Assembly: GCA_030843315.1 (NCBI GenBank)
Contig: JAUUPT010000013.1
Coordinates: 1-64,000 of the forward strand
DNA length: 64,000 nucleotides
Reading direction: 5' to 3'
Source: Bacteroidaceae bacterium
Lineage (GTDB): Bacteria; Bacteroidota; Bacteroidia; Bacteroidales; Bacteroidaceae
Shown here in pieces: positions 9,881 to 17,669 of the stretch. The translations under genes and the position numbers were made by a program. The first letter of the stretch is position 1. Each line of letters opens with the position of its first letter. The notes beneath the pieces were generated by a model. That model worked only from the letters and a program-made list of their open reading frames with translations, did no database searches and had not been told where the DNA came from.

Positions 9881-11083
9881 CTATTTGATGGCTGCAAGGC
9901 GAGCATACATCTCTACCATGGCAGCTTGCGTTAATAACCATTTCCGGGTGTCGCGGGTGTTTCCGGTGAAGTCTGTGCTGAACAGTCCTTTCTCGTCCCG
10001 TGCATTCTTCCAGGCCATGTCCAGGCTTTTGTCGAAAGAAATCAGGTAGGTCTTGTCCGGGTCTATCTGATAGAGCTGGATATAGCCGCGCAGCATCACG
10101 GCGGTGAACCATACATCGCCTTTCTTTATCAGTCTGAATGGTTCGCCTTCCTGCGGGGCATAGCTCGTAAAGAAATAGTAATAACAGGCTTTGGCTATGT
10201 TCCGGGCTTCGGTGAGGTACTGTTTCTGCTGGGTGAACCGATACAGCAGGCTGGCGGATTGCATCATCTGCCCGCTGTTGTAGGCAAACTTGGCTTTGCC
10301 TATATTTCCATCCAGACCGATGTTGTCGAAGTACAGGTGGTCGGCGGGGTCTTGCAGATTCGCCCTGGTCCATTCGTACAACTGCTGCCCCTTCTTCAGA
10401 TAGGAACTGTCTTGTGTTGCTTCGAACAACTTCAGGGCAAGAACTGAGCCGGGAGCATTGGAACAGGTGTTTTTGGATTCTTTCTTTTGTTCGCACCAGT
10501 AGATGCCGCCGCCCAGCTTGTCATCCATGCCGCTTTCTATAAACTTCCAGATGAGTTCCGCCTTTTGCAAATATTTCTCTTCGCGGGTCAGCAGATAGGC
10601 GTCGGTGAAGTCGATGCCGAGCCAGATGTTATCGTCGTAGTAGCGGTCGGACTGCGGGGCGGAGTGGATATAAGAGGCGTATGCTTCCGGCGTTCTCCGG
10701 GTGTCGAAGTACTCTTCGAGGCCTGCCAGTACTTTATTATCGAGGATGGATTTATAAGTAGCATCTTGTGTGGCGGCAAACAGGGCGTTTACTGCGGAGA
10801 GGGTTCCCGAGTAGGGCCACAGATAAGAATACTGGTTGGGCATATCCCTTTGCTGTTCAGCGGCGAGATAGGTTGCTGTGTAATTGTTGATGTCCGACGG
10901 ATAATTCTCGCGTAGCAGGCAGGTGCCGGGTACGGAGTAATTCAGATATATGGAGTCGAGCGTCTGTTTGGCTCGCATCAGGGCTGATTCGTCGTCTACG
11001 GTAGTTTGTTCCTGGGAGTCGCAGCCGGTCATTGCCACCGCGCACATGAGCAAAATAAAAAGCAATTGTTTTGAATTCATCAT
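9881..11083 (-). CDS. Glycoside hydrolase family 76 lipoprotein, putative alpha-1,6-mannanase
   Basis: The 400-residue protein starts with a lipoprotein signal (lipobox AMTGC, Cys21), so it is probably membrane-anchored. The (alpha/alpha)6-barrel has the diagnostic adjacent aspartates D150-D151 in DRYYDDNIWLGID, the known catalytic pair of GH76. Further family blocks are GGGIYWCEQ (~180) and YNSGQMMQSASLLYR (~270). GH76 enzymes cleave alpha-1,6-mannosidic backbones of yeast and fungal cell-wall mannan. It is the first gene of the GH76-GH125-glutaminase-A-like unit. A candidate promoter and a hairpin lie in the upstream 375 bp. Surface versus periplasmic location cannot be decided: the residues after Cys21 (DSQEQ) are acidic but not decisive. 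Confidence 0.9.
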   Translation of the reverse strand: MMNSKQLLFILLMCAVAMTGCDSQEQTTVDDESALMRAKQTLDSIYLNYSVPGTCLLRENYPSDINNYTATYLAAEQQRDMPNQYSYLWPYSGTLSAVNALFAATQDATYKSILDNKVLAGLEEYFDTRRTPEAYASYIHSAPQSDRYYDDNIWLGIDFTDAYLLTREEKYLQKAELIWKFIESGMDDKLGGGIYWCEQKKESKNTCSNAPGSVLALKLFEATQDSSYLKKGQQLYEWTRANLQDPADHLYFDNIGLDGNIGKAKFAYNSGQMMQSASLLYRFTQQKQYLTEARNIAKACYYYFFTSYAPQEGEPFRLIKKGDVWFTAVMLRGYIQLYQIDPDKTYLISFDKSLDMAWKNARDEKGLFSTDFTGNTRDTRKWLLTQAAMVEMYARLAAIK

Positions 11084-11124
11084 TCTTAATTCAGATCGTT
11101 ATATATGTTTTTCGTTTCCTTCTT

Positions 11125-11178
11125 GAAAAAACAGACAGTGCTCTCCCTATTATTGAGGGGGAGACTATCTGCTTTTTT
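11125..11178. terminator. Hairpin in the leader of the GH76 operon, attenuator candidate
   Basis: Imperfect inverted repeat with outer A6/T6 runs: AAAAAACAGACAGT on the left, ACTATCTGCTTTTTT on the right, and complementary CTCCC/GGGAG inside. Both strands present a T-run after the stem. On the minus strand it lies between a candidate promoter (11246-11253) and the GH76 start (11083). Confidence 0.5.
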
Positions 11179-11245
11179 GTTATTCCTGAATTGAGAATCC
11201 TCTTACCTACTAATACCGTTACCTATTGAAGTGTTTTTCTGTGCA

Positions 11246-11253
11246 CAAAGCTA
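11246..11253 (-). promoter_or_regulatory. -7 box candidate for the GH76 operon
   Basis: The minus strand reads TAGCTTTG, matching TAnnTTTG. It would give a leader of about 155 nt containing the hairpin at 11125-11178. The rest of the 375-bp gap (11084-11458) holds only the downstream terminator of the GH43 gene and no further ORF that I can support. Confidence 0.35.
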
Positions 11254-11354
11254 CTGAGGAACGTCTGAACAGGGCGTCTCATTTTGTGACATTAGTGTAT
11301 AGAGGGGTGGGAATGGCACAAAAATGGATAGTTGTGTCACAAAAGCATAAAAGA

Positions 11355-11396
11355 AAGAAGAACAGCTTATACGGGTTGCCGTAGGCTGTTCTTCTT
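11355..11396 (-). terminator. Terminator of the GH43 gene
   Basis: A perfect 12-bp stem (11355-11366 with 11385-11396) is capped by a second 5-bp stem (11370-11374 with 11379-11383) and a GTTG loop. On the minus strand it is followed by a T-rich tail (TTCTTTCTTTT overlapping the stem end). It is 63 bp past the GH43 stop. Confidence 0.8.
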
Positions 11397-11458
11397 AGAA
11401 TTAACCACGCAGGTGGTTGTTCGATGTGTATTGTTTAAAATCGGTCTTTCTTACGTAC

Positions 11459-12451
11459 TTACTTTGTGAGCGGACTTGCCTTCACTCCTTCGAAAGTCAT
11501 CTTGACGGGTTTTATCTTTCCGTCTTTATCAAAGTACATGCGGTCGATGCAGGTGGCGCGGCTGTTGGCAGCGGTTTCGCCCAGCGGACGGCGGTGGTAG
11601 ATGATGTACCATTCATCTGCTCCCGGCCCTTTGATGACGGAGTGATGGCCGGCTCCTGTGGCTATATTAGTGTCTTGCTCCAATATTTTGCCTACTCTCT
11701 CGAAGGGGCCGAAGGGTGAGTCGGCAATGGCATAGGCTACGCAGTAATCCGGGCCGCCCCAGCCGCCTTCGGACCACATGAAGTAATACTTCCCGTTATG
11801 TTTCAGCATGAAGGGGCCTTCGGTATAGTTCTTGGGGGTGACTTCTTTGTAGATGGTTCCGTCGTCAAAGGGTACGATGCTCAGCAGGTCGGGTGCCATC
11901 TTCACGATGTTGCAGTGTCCCCAGCCGCCGTAGTACATATAATATTGCCCGTCGTCGTCCTTGAATACGAACTGGTCGATGGGTTGGGCGCCGTTCACTA
12001 TCTTGTCGATCAGCGGTTTGCCCAGGGCATCTTTGAACGGGCCGGCAGGATTGTCGGCTATGGCCACACCGATTCCGCCCGGTTCTTCGTTGTTCTGGAT
12101 GTCGTTGGCGCCGAAGAAGATGTAGTACTGATTGTTTGCATGGACCACTGCCGGTGCCCACAGCGCCCGCCACAGCCAACTGATATTCTCTTTTTGAAGC
12201 ACCTTGGGATGCTTGGTCCAGTTCACTAAGTCTTTAGAGGAAAAGGCATCCATAAAGATTTGGTCTTCGTAGGCCGCCGAATAAGTGGGATAAATCCAGT
12301 ATTCATCTCCGAATACGGCTCCTTCGGGGTCGGCATACCAGCCCTCGAAAAGGGGATTGCCACTCGTCTTGGAAGATTGATTCACAGTTTGGGAAAAGAC
12401 GGATGAAGACCATCCTATTACACAGGAGAGAAAGAGATACCTAAGCTTCAT
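11459..12451 (-). CDS. Glycoside hydrolase family 43 enzyme
   Basis: The 330-residue protein is essentially a signal peptide (cleavage after SVFSQ, ~21) plus a single five-bladed propeller. The GH43 triad is visible: general base D41 (WYADPEG), pKa-modulating D159 (QPIDQFVFKDDDG) and general acid E211 (YTEGPFML). The metal-site histidine region is GAGHHSV (~268). The family contains arabinofuranosidases, xylosidases and galactosidases; the subfamily cannot be fixed by eye. It has its own promoter and terminator, so it is monocistronic, and it lies between the mannan-type operon and the GH3 gene. An alpha-mannan role is not implied by the family. Confidence 0.9.
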   Translation of the reverse strand: MKLRYLFLSCVIGWSSSVFSQTVNQSSKTSGNPLFEGWYADPEGAVFGDEYWIYPTYSAAYEDQIFMDAFSSKDLVNWTKHPKVLQKENISWLWRALWAPAVVHANNQYYIFFGANDIQNNEEPGGIGVAIADNPAGPFKDALGKPLIDKIVNGAQPIDQFVFKDDDGQYYMYYGGWGHCNIVKMAPDLLSIVPFDDGTIYKEVTPKNYTEGPFMLKHNGKYYFMWSEGGWGGPDYCVAYAIADSPFGPFERVGKILEQDTNIATGAGHHSVIKGPGADEWYIIYHRRPLGETAANSRATCIDRMYFDKDGKIKPVKMTFEGVKASPLTK

Positions 12452-12478
12452 ATTGTATGTATTTTAAAGTTCGGGGGA

Positions 12479-12486
12479 CAAAAATA
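12479..12486 (-). promoter_or_regulatory. -7 box of the GH43 promoter
   Basis: The minus strand reads TATTTTTG (TAnnTTTG), 28 bp before the GH43 start codon. Confidence 0.4.
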
Positions 12487-12527
12487 GTGAAATTGTGATG
12501 AAGCAAGGATAATATTGGATGTTTTTT

Positions 12528-12564
12528 ACTCCTCGTCCCCCTTAAATAAAAGGGGACGAGGAGT
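12528..12564 (-). terminator. Hairpin after the GH3 gene
   Basis: A perfect 13-bp stem (12528-12540 with 12552-12564) begins 4 bp past the GH3 stop codon. There is no T-run after it on the minus strand, so it may be a 3'-end stabilising hairpin or a weak terminator. Confidence 0.6.
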
Positions 12565-12567
12565 TTC

Positions 12568-14769
12568 TTATAGCTTCGTCTTCGTTTCCAGCCGGATATC
12601 TTCTGATGAGGCTCCTATCAAGAACTTTACCGTTCCCGGTTCTACCGTAAATGCTTGCTTGGCTTCGTTCCAGTAGCCTAAATCTTCTTTGGCGACGGTG
12701 AGCGTCACTTCCTGGGTTTCGCCCGCCCGGATGGGTACGCGCTTGAAGGCACGCAGTTGCTTGGCGGGGCGCTCTACCTTGGACTCGGGATAGCTGGCAT
12801 AGAGCTGCACCACTTCTTCGCCGTCGCGGTCGCCGGTATTCTTCACCGATACGGTGACGTTGACGCTCTTCTTGTCCTGCTTCACCGACTTCACTTCTTC
12901 GTACTTGAAGGTGGAGTAGCTCAGACCGTAGCCGAAGGGATAGAGCACATCGCCCTGGTGATACATATACGTGCGTCCGTGGCGGATGTTGTAGTCCATC
13001 ATGTCGGGCAGGTCGGTAATATCCTTCACCCAAGTCTGTACGGTGCGTCCGGCGGGGTTCACCTTGCCGAATAGAACATCGGCCAGTCCGTTGCCCTGCT
13101 CCTGGCTGCAATGGGTGATGTGGACGATGGCGGGCACGTGCTCCTGGCTCCAGTTGATGGTGTAGGGGAAGCTGCTGACGAGCACGAGTATCGTGTTGGG
13201 ATTGGCTTTCAGCACTTGCTTCACGAGGTCTTCATCGGGCAGCATCAGCGATTTGCGGTCTACGGCTTCGCGGCCGTCGCTGGGCACGGGGGAGAACTTC
13301 CAGTCCGTGCGGGTGCCGTAAGGGTGGTTTCCTACACAGACGACGGCGATGTCGGCTGCTGCGGCTGCTCTTTCGGCCTGCCCCATGGCGTTGTCGTTGA
13401 AGTGCAGGATTTCGGTGTTCTTGTCCACTGCATTGCGTATGCCCGCCAGAATCGTGGTTTCGTAGGGTGGGGTGCCGCTATACCAGTCTTGCACTATTTT
13501 GTCCGAATACGGGCCGATGAGGGCTATTCTCCGCAGTTTCCCGGCGTTGAGAGGGAGTAACTTGTTGCTATTGGCGCTTTTGGGGGCTTCGTTCTTTAGC
13601 AGAACAACTGATTTGGCGGTTACTTCGCGTGCCAATCGGTGTGCTTCTTCCTTCGTGTAAGGAGCCGGTGCCGAAGGGTCTTTACCGATGGAGAGGTAAG
13701 GATTTTGAGAATTGTCACCGTCCAGCAAGCCCAGTTTGAGGGCAACGTAGATATTACCGCGGATGGCTTTGTCGATGTCTGCTTCGGTCAGCAGTCCTTT
13801 CTCCAATGCTTCCTTGACGTAAGGCACGTAGGTGTCGAGGAATTGCCCCGTGGTAGCTTTTACTACTGCCGCCGCACCTTCGGTGAGGGTGGGGAATGCC
13901 TTGTGTGACTCCACGAGCAGCTTCAGTGCGCCGCCGTCGGTACAGATGATGCCGTTGTTGCCCCACTGCTTGCGGGTGATCTCTTCGAGACAGGGATGAA
14001 CGGACATGACCGTGCCGTTCCAGCTGTTGTAGGCGGCCATGAAGGCGCGGCTGCCGCCTTCGGTAATACCTTTATAGAAGGGATAGGCGTAGTATTCGTA
14101 GAACAGTCGCTTGTCGAAGTCGGAAGAAGTGCTGTCTCGGCCGTCCTCGTTGCTGTTGGCAAGGAAGTGTTTCATCAACGAAGCCGTTTTCCAGTAGCGC
14201 GGGTTGTCGCCTTGCAGGCCGTGTACGCTGGCGATGGTGAGTTGGGCGGTGAGGAAGGGGTCTTCGCCGAAGCTTTCTTCGGTACGTCCCCAGCGCGGGT
14301 CGCGGGCAAGGTCGGCATTGGGGGCACGCATCACGAGGGAATTTCGCTTGTTATCGAGCGTCTGCATGTAGTAGCGTGCTTCTTCCGAAGCCTGTTCGGC
14401 TACTTTCCGTACGAGGTCGATGTCCCACGTGGAACCTAAGCCGTAGGATTGCGGGAAAATAGTCGTGGGGAAGTCCGTCGGCAGGGTCTTTCCCTCTTCT
14501 GTGCGCGTGCGTCCGCCCCACATGGCGGGGCCGCCCAGCGTCAGTCCGTGCAGGCCTTCGTAGTGCCCGCAGTGGGGAATGCCGAAGCGGGGCACGCCGA
14601 GGTCGGTAGAGAGGAGGCTAATCTTCTCGTCCAGCGTGAGCAGGGACAGCAGGTTGTCTACGCGTTTGTCGTCCGGGAGCTTGGTGTCGCGGAAGGGATA
14701 CGTCTTTTGAGCGCTTGCCTGCACGCAGAGGAGCAGGGCGAAGGCGATGAATAGTAATTTGTTTCTCAT
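12568..14769 (-). CDS. Glycoside hydrolase family 3 exo-beta-glycosidase
   Basis: The 733-residue secreted enzyme (signal peptide to QASAQ, ~21) has the three usual GH3 parts: a TIM barrel (~30-370), an alpha/beta sandwich (~385-600) and a C-terminal fibronectin-III-like domain (~635-720). The nucleophile is predicted at D278 in IICTDGGAL, where most members have SDW or SDY; KHFLANSNEDGR (200-211) matches the substrate-binding KH region. Family members are beta-glucosidases or beta-xylosidases, mostly periplasmic here. The TDGG variant and the long loop after the signal peptide resemble the xylosidase-type members, but that is only a lean. It is flanked by a hairpin downstream and by three phased palindromes 90-150 bp upstream, suggesting separate control. 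Confidence 0.9.
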   Translation of the reverse strand: MRNKLLFIAFALLLCVQASAQKTYPFRDTKLPDDKRVDNLLSLLTLDEKISLLSTDLGVPRFGIPHCGHYEGLHGLTLGGPAMWGGRTRTEEGKTLPTDFPTTIFPQSYGLGSTWDIDLVRKVAEQASEEARYYMQTLDNKRNSLVMRAPNADLARDPRWGRTEESFGEDPFLTAQLTIASVHGLQGDNPRYWKTASLMKHFLANSNEDGRDSTSSDFDKRLFYEYYAYPFYKGITEGGSRAFMAAYNSWNGTVMSVHPCLEEITRKQWGNNGIICTDGGALKLLVESHKAFPTLTEGAAAVVKATTGQFLDTYVPYVKEALEKGLLTEADIDKAIRGNIYVALKLGLLDGDNSQNPYLSIGKDPSAPAPYTKEEAHRLAREVTAKSVVLLKNEAPKSANSNKLLPLNAGKLRRIALIGPYSDKIVQDWYSGTPPYETTILAGIRNAVDKNTEILHFNDNAMGQAERAAAAADIAVVCVGNHPYGTRTDWKFSPVPSDGREAVDRKSLMLPDEDLVKQVLKANPNTILVLVSSFPYTINWSQEHVPAIVHITHCSQEQGNGLADVLFGKVNPAGRTVQTWVKDITDLPDMMDYNIRHGRTYMYHQGDVLYPFGYGLSYSTFKYEEVKSVKQDKKSVNVTVSVKNTGDRDGEEVVQLYASYPESKVERPAKQLRAFKRVPIRAGETQEVTLTVAKEDLGYWNEAKQAFTVEPGTVKFLIGASSEDIRLETKTKL

Positions 14770-14855
14770 GGGTTGTACTGGTTTTATGTGTAAAACATTA
14801 TTAGTTATCGTCTGAATCTTCCTTGCCTTTCATCTGAAACATACTTGCTTGTTGT

Positions 14856-14919
14856 GCACAAGATGCCATCTTGTGCTGCTTAAGATGCCATCTTGTGTAG
14901 CATAAGATGCCATCTTGTG
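14856..14919. promoter_or_regulatory. Three 22-bp-phased palindromic repeats upstream of the GH3 gene
   Basis: AGATGCCATCTTGTG occurs at 14861-14875, 14883-14897 and 14905-14919, exactly 22 bp apart. Each copy centres on AAGATG-C-CATCTT; the first copy extends to 10-bp arms (14856-14865 and 14867-14876). Regular phasing close to two helical turns and dyad symmetry suggest a multimeric operator, or a small repeat array. Confidence 0.55.
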
Positions 14920-15008
14920 CATGATGACAAAGGGAGTTCTACTTCAGAAGAAAGAATGTTTCAGGTCTTGGGAAGCTGTCTTCTGTCTCCAAGGGAAGTA
15001 TGTCCCGG

Positions 15009-15042
15009 CTTTGCCGGAAGTTTCTTTCTGCTTCCGGCAAAG
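15009..15042 (-). terminator. Hairpin after the GH31 gene
   Basis: A perfect 12-bp stem (15009-15020 with 15031-15042, 10-nt loop) lies 21 bp past the GH31 stop. No T-run follows on the minus strand, so termination strength is uncertain. Confidence 0.55.
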
Positions 15043-15062
15043 GAGGAACCGCTTCACAGGAA

Positions 15063-17396
15063 TCAGGGAAGCGAGATGCGTTGCAGCTTTCCGTCGGTGG
15101 GAAGGCAGAGCAGTCCTTCGGCTTTCTTCTCGTCGGCGAGGTACTTCTTCCATTCTATTTTGTCCCATTTCAGTTGGTCGGTGCACTGGGCAACGGGGAT
15201 GTGGGGGATGGCAGAGCCGTCTTTCACCAGGATGACGATGGGCAGTGCGCCGCATTCGATGTGGTTCCAGCCGGGAGTATAAACCTTTCCGGTCTGATAA
15301 TCGATCCACTTGTGGCGTCCGGGCACGTAGACATCGCGACTGCTGCCCTCTTCGAGCATGGGGGCTACGAGCAGGTTGCTGCCGAACATATATTCGTCTT
15401 CCACCTGCCAGGCGCCCGGATCATCGGGATACTCCATCAGCAGGGCGCGGAGCATGGGCCAGCCGTTCTCGGTGCAGTCCTTGGCCTGGGCGTAAACGTA
15501 GGGCATCAGTTTGTATTTCAGTTCGGCGCACCGGCGGAAGTAGTTAGTGAACTCCTTGCCGTAGTACCACGGTTCGGTGGGAGGTGCGCCGTGCACGCGG
15601 CTGTGAGAGGTGAGGAAGCCGAAGGGCAACCAGCGGCGGTAGAGCGCTTCGGGAGACTTGGTGACGAAGCCGCCGATGTCGTTGCTCCAGAAGCAGAAGC
15701 CGCTGAGGCCGAGGGAGAGTCCGCTGCGCAGGGTTCCTTCGAAGCCGGTGTTGGTGGTGGCAGCGTCGCCGCCCCAGTGGAGCGGGTAGCGTTGGGAGCC
15801 TGCCCAGGCGGAACGTGCCCAGATAATGTTCTCGCCGTGTATCTTCTTGATGACGTCGGCTACGGTCTTGTTATATCTCAAGGGGTAGAGGTTGTGCTCG
15901 TAGAGTCCGCTGCGGCCGTTGGCATAGATGCCCTCGAGTGGGGCGCTTTCGCCGAAGTCCACTTTGATAGCGCCTACGCCCATTTCTATCAGGTTGCCCA
16001 GTTTCTCTTGATACCACTTCACGGTTTCGGGGTTGGTGAAGTCCAGTACCACGTCTTCGTAGGGGAGTTGGCCCTTGCCGTTGCGCACGTAGAGCCCCCG
16101 TTCCACCAGTTCGGGGAAGAAGCGGTTCTTGGGGGTGAAGTAGGGGAGTTGCCACAGGCAGGTGCGGAAGCCTTGCGTCCGCAGGTCATCGAGCATCTGC
16201 TTGGGGTTGTCGAAGCGGTCGGCGGCAAAGGCGTAGTCGCATTGCCAGTCTACGCCGAACCAGCCGGTGTCGAAGTGGATGACATCGCTCGGTATCCGGT
16301 TGTCGCGGAGCTTCTTGGCCACGTCGCGACCTTCGGCTTCGCTGAAGTAGGTGATGCGGCTCATCCACGTGCCGAAGCTCCACAGCGGGGGCATCTCGGG
16401 ACGGCCGACGAGGGCGGTGTATTCGCTCAATATCTCTTTCGGCTCACCGAAGAAGATGAAGAAATCCATGGCTTCGTCTGCCATAAAGAGCTTGGTGGCG
16501 CCGATGTAGCTATGCCCGAAGTCGCAGGTGACGGGGGCGGAAGTGTGCATGAACATTCCGTAGCCGCGGTTGCTGAAGAAGAAGGGGATGGGCTTGTACA
16601 TATCCTGAGTTTCGGGGCCTTGGGGGTCGGCAACGAAGAGGTTCAGCTTCTGCCCGGCTTTGTTGAGCGGGGTGGCTGACTCGCCGCAACCGTATATCTT
16701 TTCGTTTGGTGCAAGGCTGAAGACGGGGTTGATGCTGCGTGAGTTGTCCGAGCCGCGCTTGATGAAGCTGAAGGGCGGTACTTTGACTTGGGTGGAGTCA
16801 TTGTCGCTCCAGCAGCGGGTTTGCGTCAGGAGGCGGCCGTTGGCATCTTTGAGTACCAGTCGCCAAGGGTAGTTTTCCACGAGGAGGCTACCGTATCGGG
16901 AGGTATAGAGGGTGCCCTTGTCGGTCTTTTCGGCTTTCCAGAGGGAGCGTCCGTCGGCAGGCTTGCCCACCAGCATGGGGTCGTCGGCATCTTCCTGGGG
17001 GATGATGGGCGTGGTGAGCATACGGATGCGTAGGGTACGTTCGTTGACGGGTTCGATGGTGAACCGGAGTTGCGGGTTGTTGTCGTAGGCTCCGTCGGGG
17101 AAGTCCAGTGTTTGCAGGGGCTGGTGCAGGTAGGTGTTGGCGTTGAATGCCTGACGGGGCATCAGTTGCTGGCGTTTCCACTGAACAACTCCTTGGCCGG
17201 TAGCAGGGTCGAGGGAGACGAGGCTATCGGCAAAGAAGTAGGTGTTGCTCAGGTCCAGGAAGTCCTGGCTCATGTCTTTCGGCTGCGAAAGAAGGTATTG
17301 CACGCCGGCATTTGTCTTAAGTTGTGCATGCGCAGAGGTGGCAGTTGCTGCAAGTAGCAGAATTGCCGTACTTTTCAGCAGATGATAATCTTTCAT
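15063..17396 (-). CDS. Glycoside hydrolase family 31 alpha-glycosidase
   Basis: The 777-residue protein has a signal peptide (to SAHAQ, ~25), an N-terminal beta-sandwich (~110-320), a TIM barrel (~330-690) and a short C-terminal beta domain. The nucleophile is D480 in GAIKVDFGES, and the acid/base is D544 in YPLHWGGDAA. The KVDFGE form of the nucleophile motif resembles YicI-type alpha-xylosidases more than the WxDMNE form of typical alpha-glucosidases, which suggests alpha-xyloside or related substrates; this is inference. It is transcribed alone. The upstream region contains a weak -7-like TACTTTTA on the minus strand at 17432-17439. Confidence 0.9.
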   Translation of the reverse strand: MKDYHLLKSTAILLLAATATSAHAQLKTNAGVQYLLSQPKDMSQDFLDLSNTYFFADSLVSLDPATGQGVVQWKRQQLMPRQAFNANTYLHQPLQTLDFPDGAYDNNPQLRFTIEPVNERTLRIRMLTTPIIPQEDADDPMLVGKPADGRSLWKAEKTDKGTLYTSRYGSLLVENYPWRLVLKDANGRLLTQTRCWSDNDSTQVKVPPFSFIKRGSDNSRSINPVFSLAPNEKIYGCGESATPLNKAGQKLNLFVADPQGPETQDMYKPIPFFFSNRGYGMFMHTSAPVTCDFGHSYIGATKLFMADEAMDFFIFFGEPKEILSEYTALVGRPEMPPLWSFGTWMSRITYFSEAEGRDVAKKLRDNRIPSDVIHFDTGWFGVDWQCDYAFAADRFDNPKQMLDDLRTQGFRTCLWQLPYFTPKNRFFPELVERGLYVRNGKGQLPYEDVVLDFTNPETVKWYQEKLGNLIEMGVGAIKVDFGESAPLEGIYANGRSGLYEHNLYPLRYNKTVADVIKKIHGENIIWARSAWAGSQRYPLHWGGDAATTNTGFEGTLRSGLSLGLSGFCFWSNDIGGFVTKSPEALYRRWLPFGFLTSHSRVHGAPPTEPWYYGKEFTNYFRRCAELKYKLMPYVYAQAKDCTENGWPMLRALLMEYPDDPGAWQVEDEYMFGSNLLVAPMLEEGSSRDVYVPGRHKWIDYQTGKVYTPGWNHIECGALPIVILVKDGSAIPHIPVAQCTDQLKWDKIEWKKYLADEKKAEGLLCLPTDGKLQRISLP

Positions 17397-17524
17397 ACGG
17401 TACTTGATTTACGGGTTATATTTTGTTGCCGTAAAAGTATGAAATTATCACCAAAGCAGCGGAATCGTATGTTTCGGTTGAGGGGGTGAAATGTTTAAAA
17501 AGGAGAGAATGGGGGTGAATTTTA

Positions 17525-17603
17525 TCATTCAGAGCGAAGCGAAGAATATCTTCTCTATGTTATATACAAAGAGAGTAGATATTCTTCGCTTCGCTCTGAA
17601 TGA
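17525..17603. repeat. Long perfect inverted repeat between lgt and GH31
   Basis: 27-nt arms at 17525-17551 and 17577-17603 are perfectly complementary around a 25-nt centre that contains extra TCTCT/AGAGA pairing. The arms carry the direct repeat GAGCGAAGCGAAG. No T-run follows on the minus strand. It may be a MITE-like or REP-type remnant doubling as the lgt 3' end. Confidence 0.6.
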
Positions 17604-17621
17604 CAGGCACGCCTTGTCTCT

Positions 17622-17669
17622 GTGAGGCTCTGTGCCCTCAGTGGTGAATTAATTCGTTATCTGCCGGCC
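17622..17669. repeat. Copy of an intergenic repeat, running into the 3' end of lgt
   Basis: The stretch aligns with 47068-47116 across its full length, by eye at roughly 80% identity, sharing CTCTGTGCCCTC and ATCTGCCGGCC. The lgt stop codon and last codons lie within it. Confidence 0.5.

Noticed and set aside
14861..14919. CRISPR-like array
   Set aside because: Repeats are only 15 bp with 7-nt spacers, three copies, and no cas genes are present in the window.
15000..16679. 559-codon open frame on the plus strand
   Set aside because: Antisense to GH31, whose catalytic motifs are intact; its Val/Gly/Ala/Glu-rich composition is typical of a codon-bias shadow in GC-rich genes.
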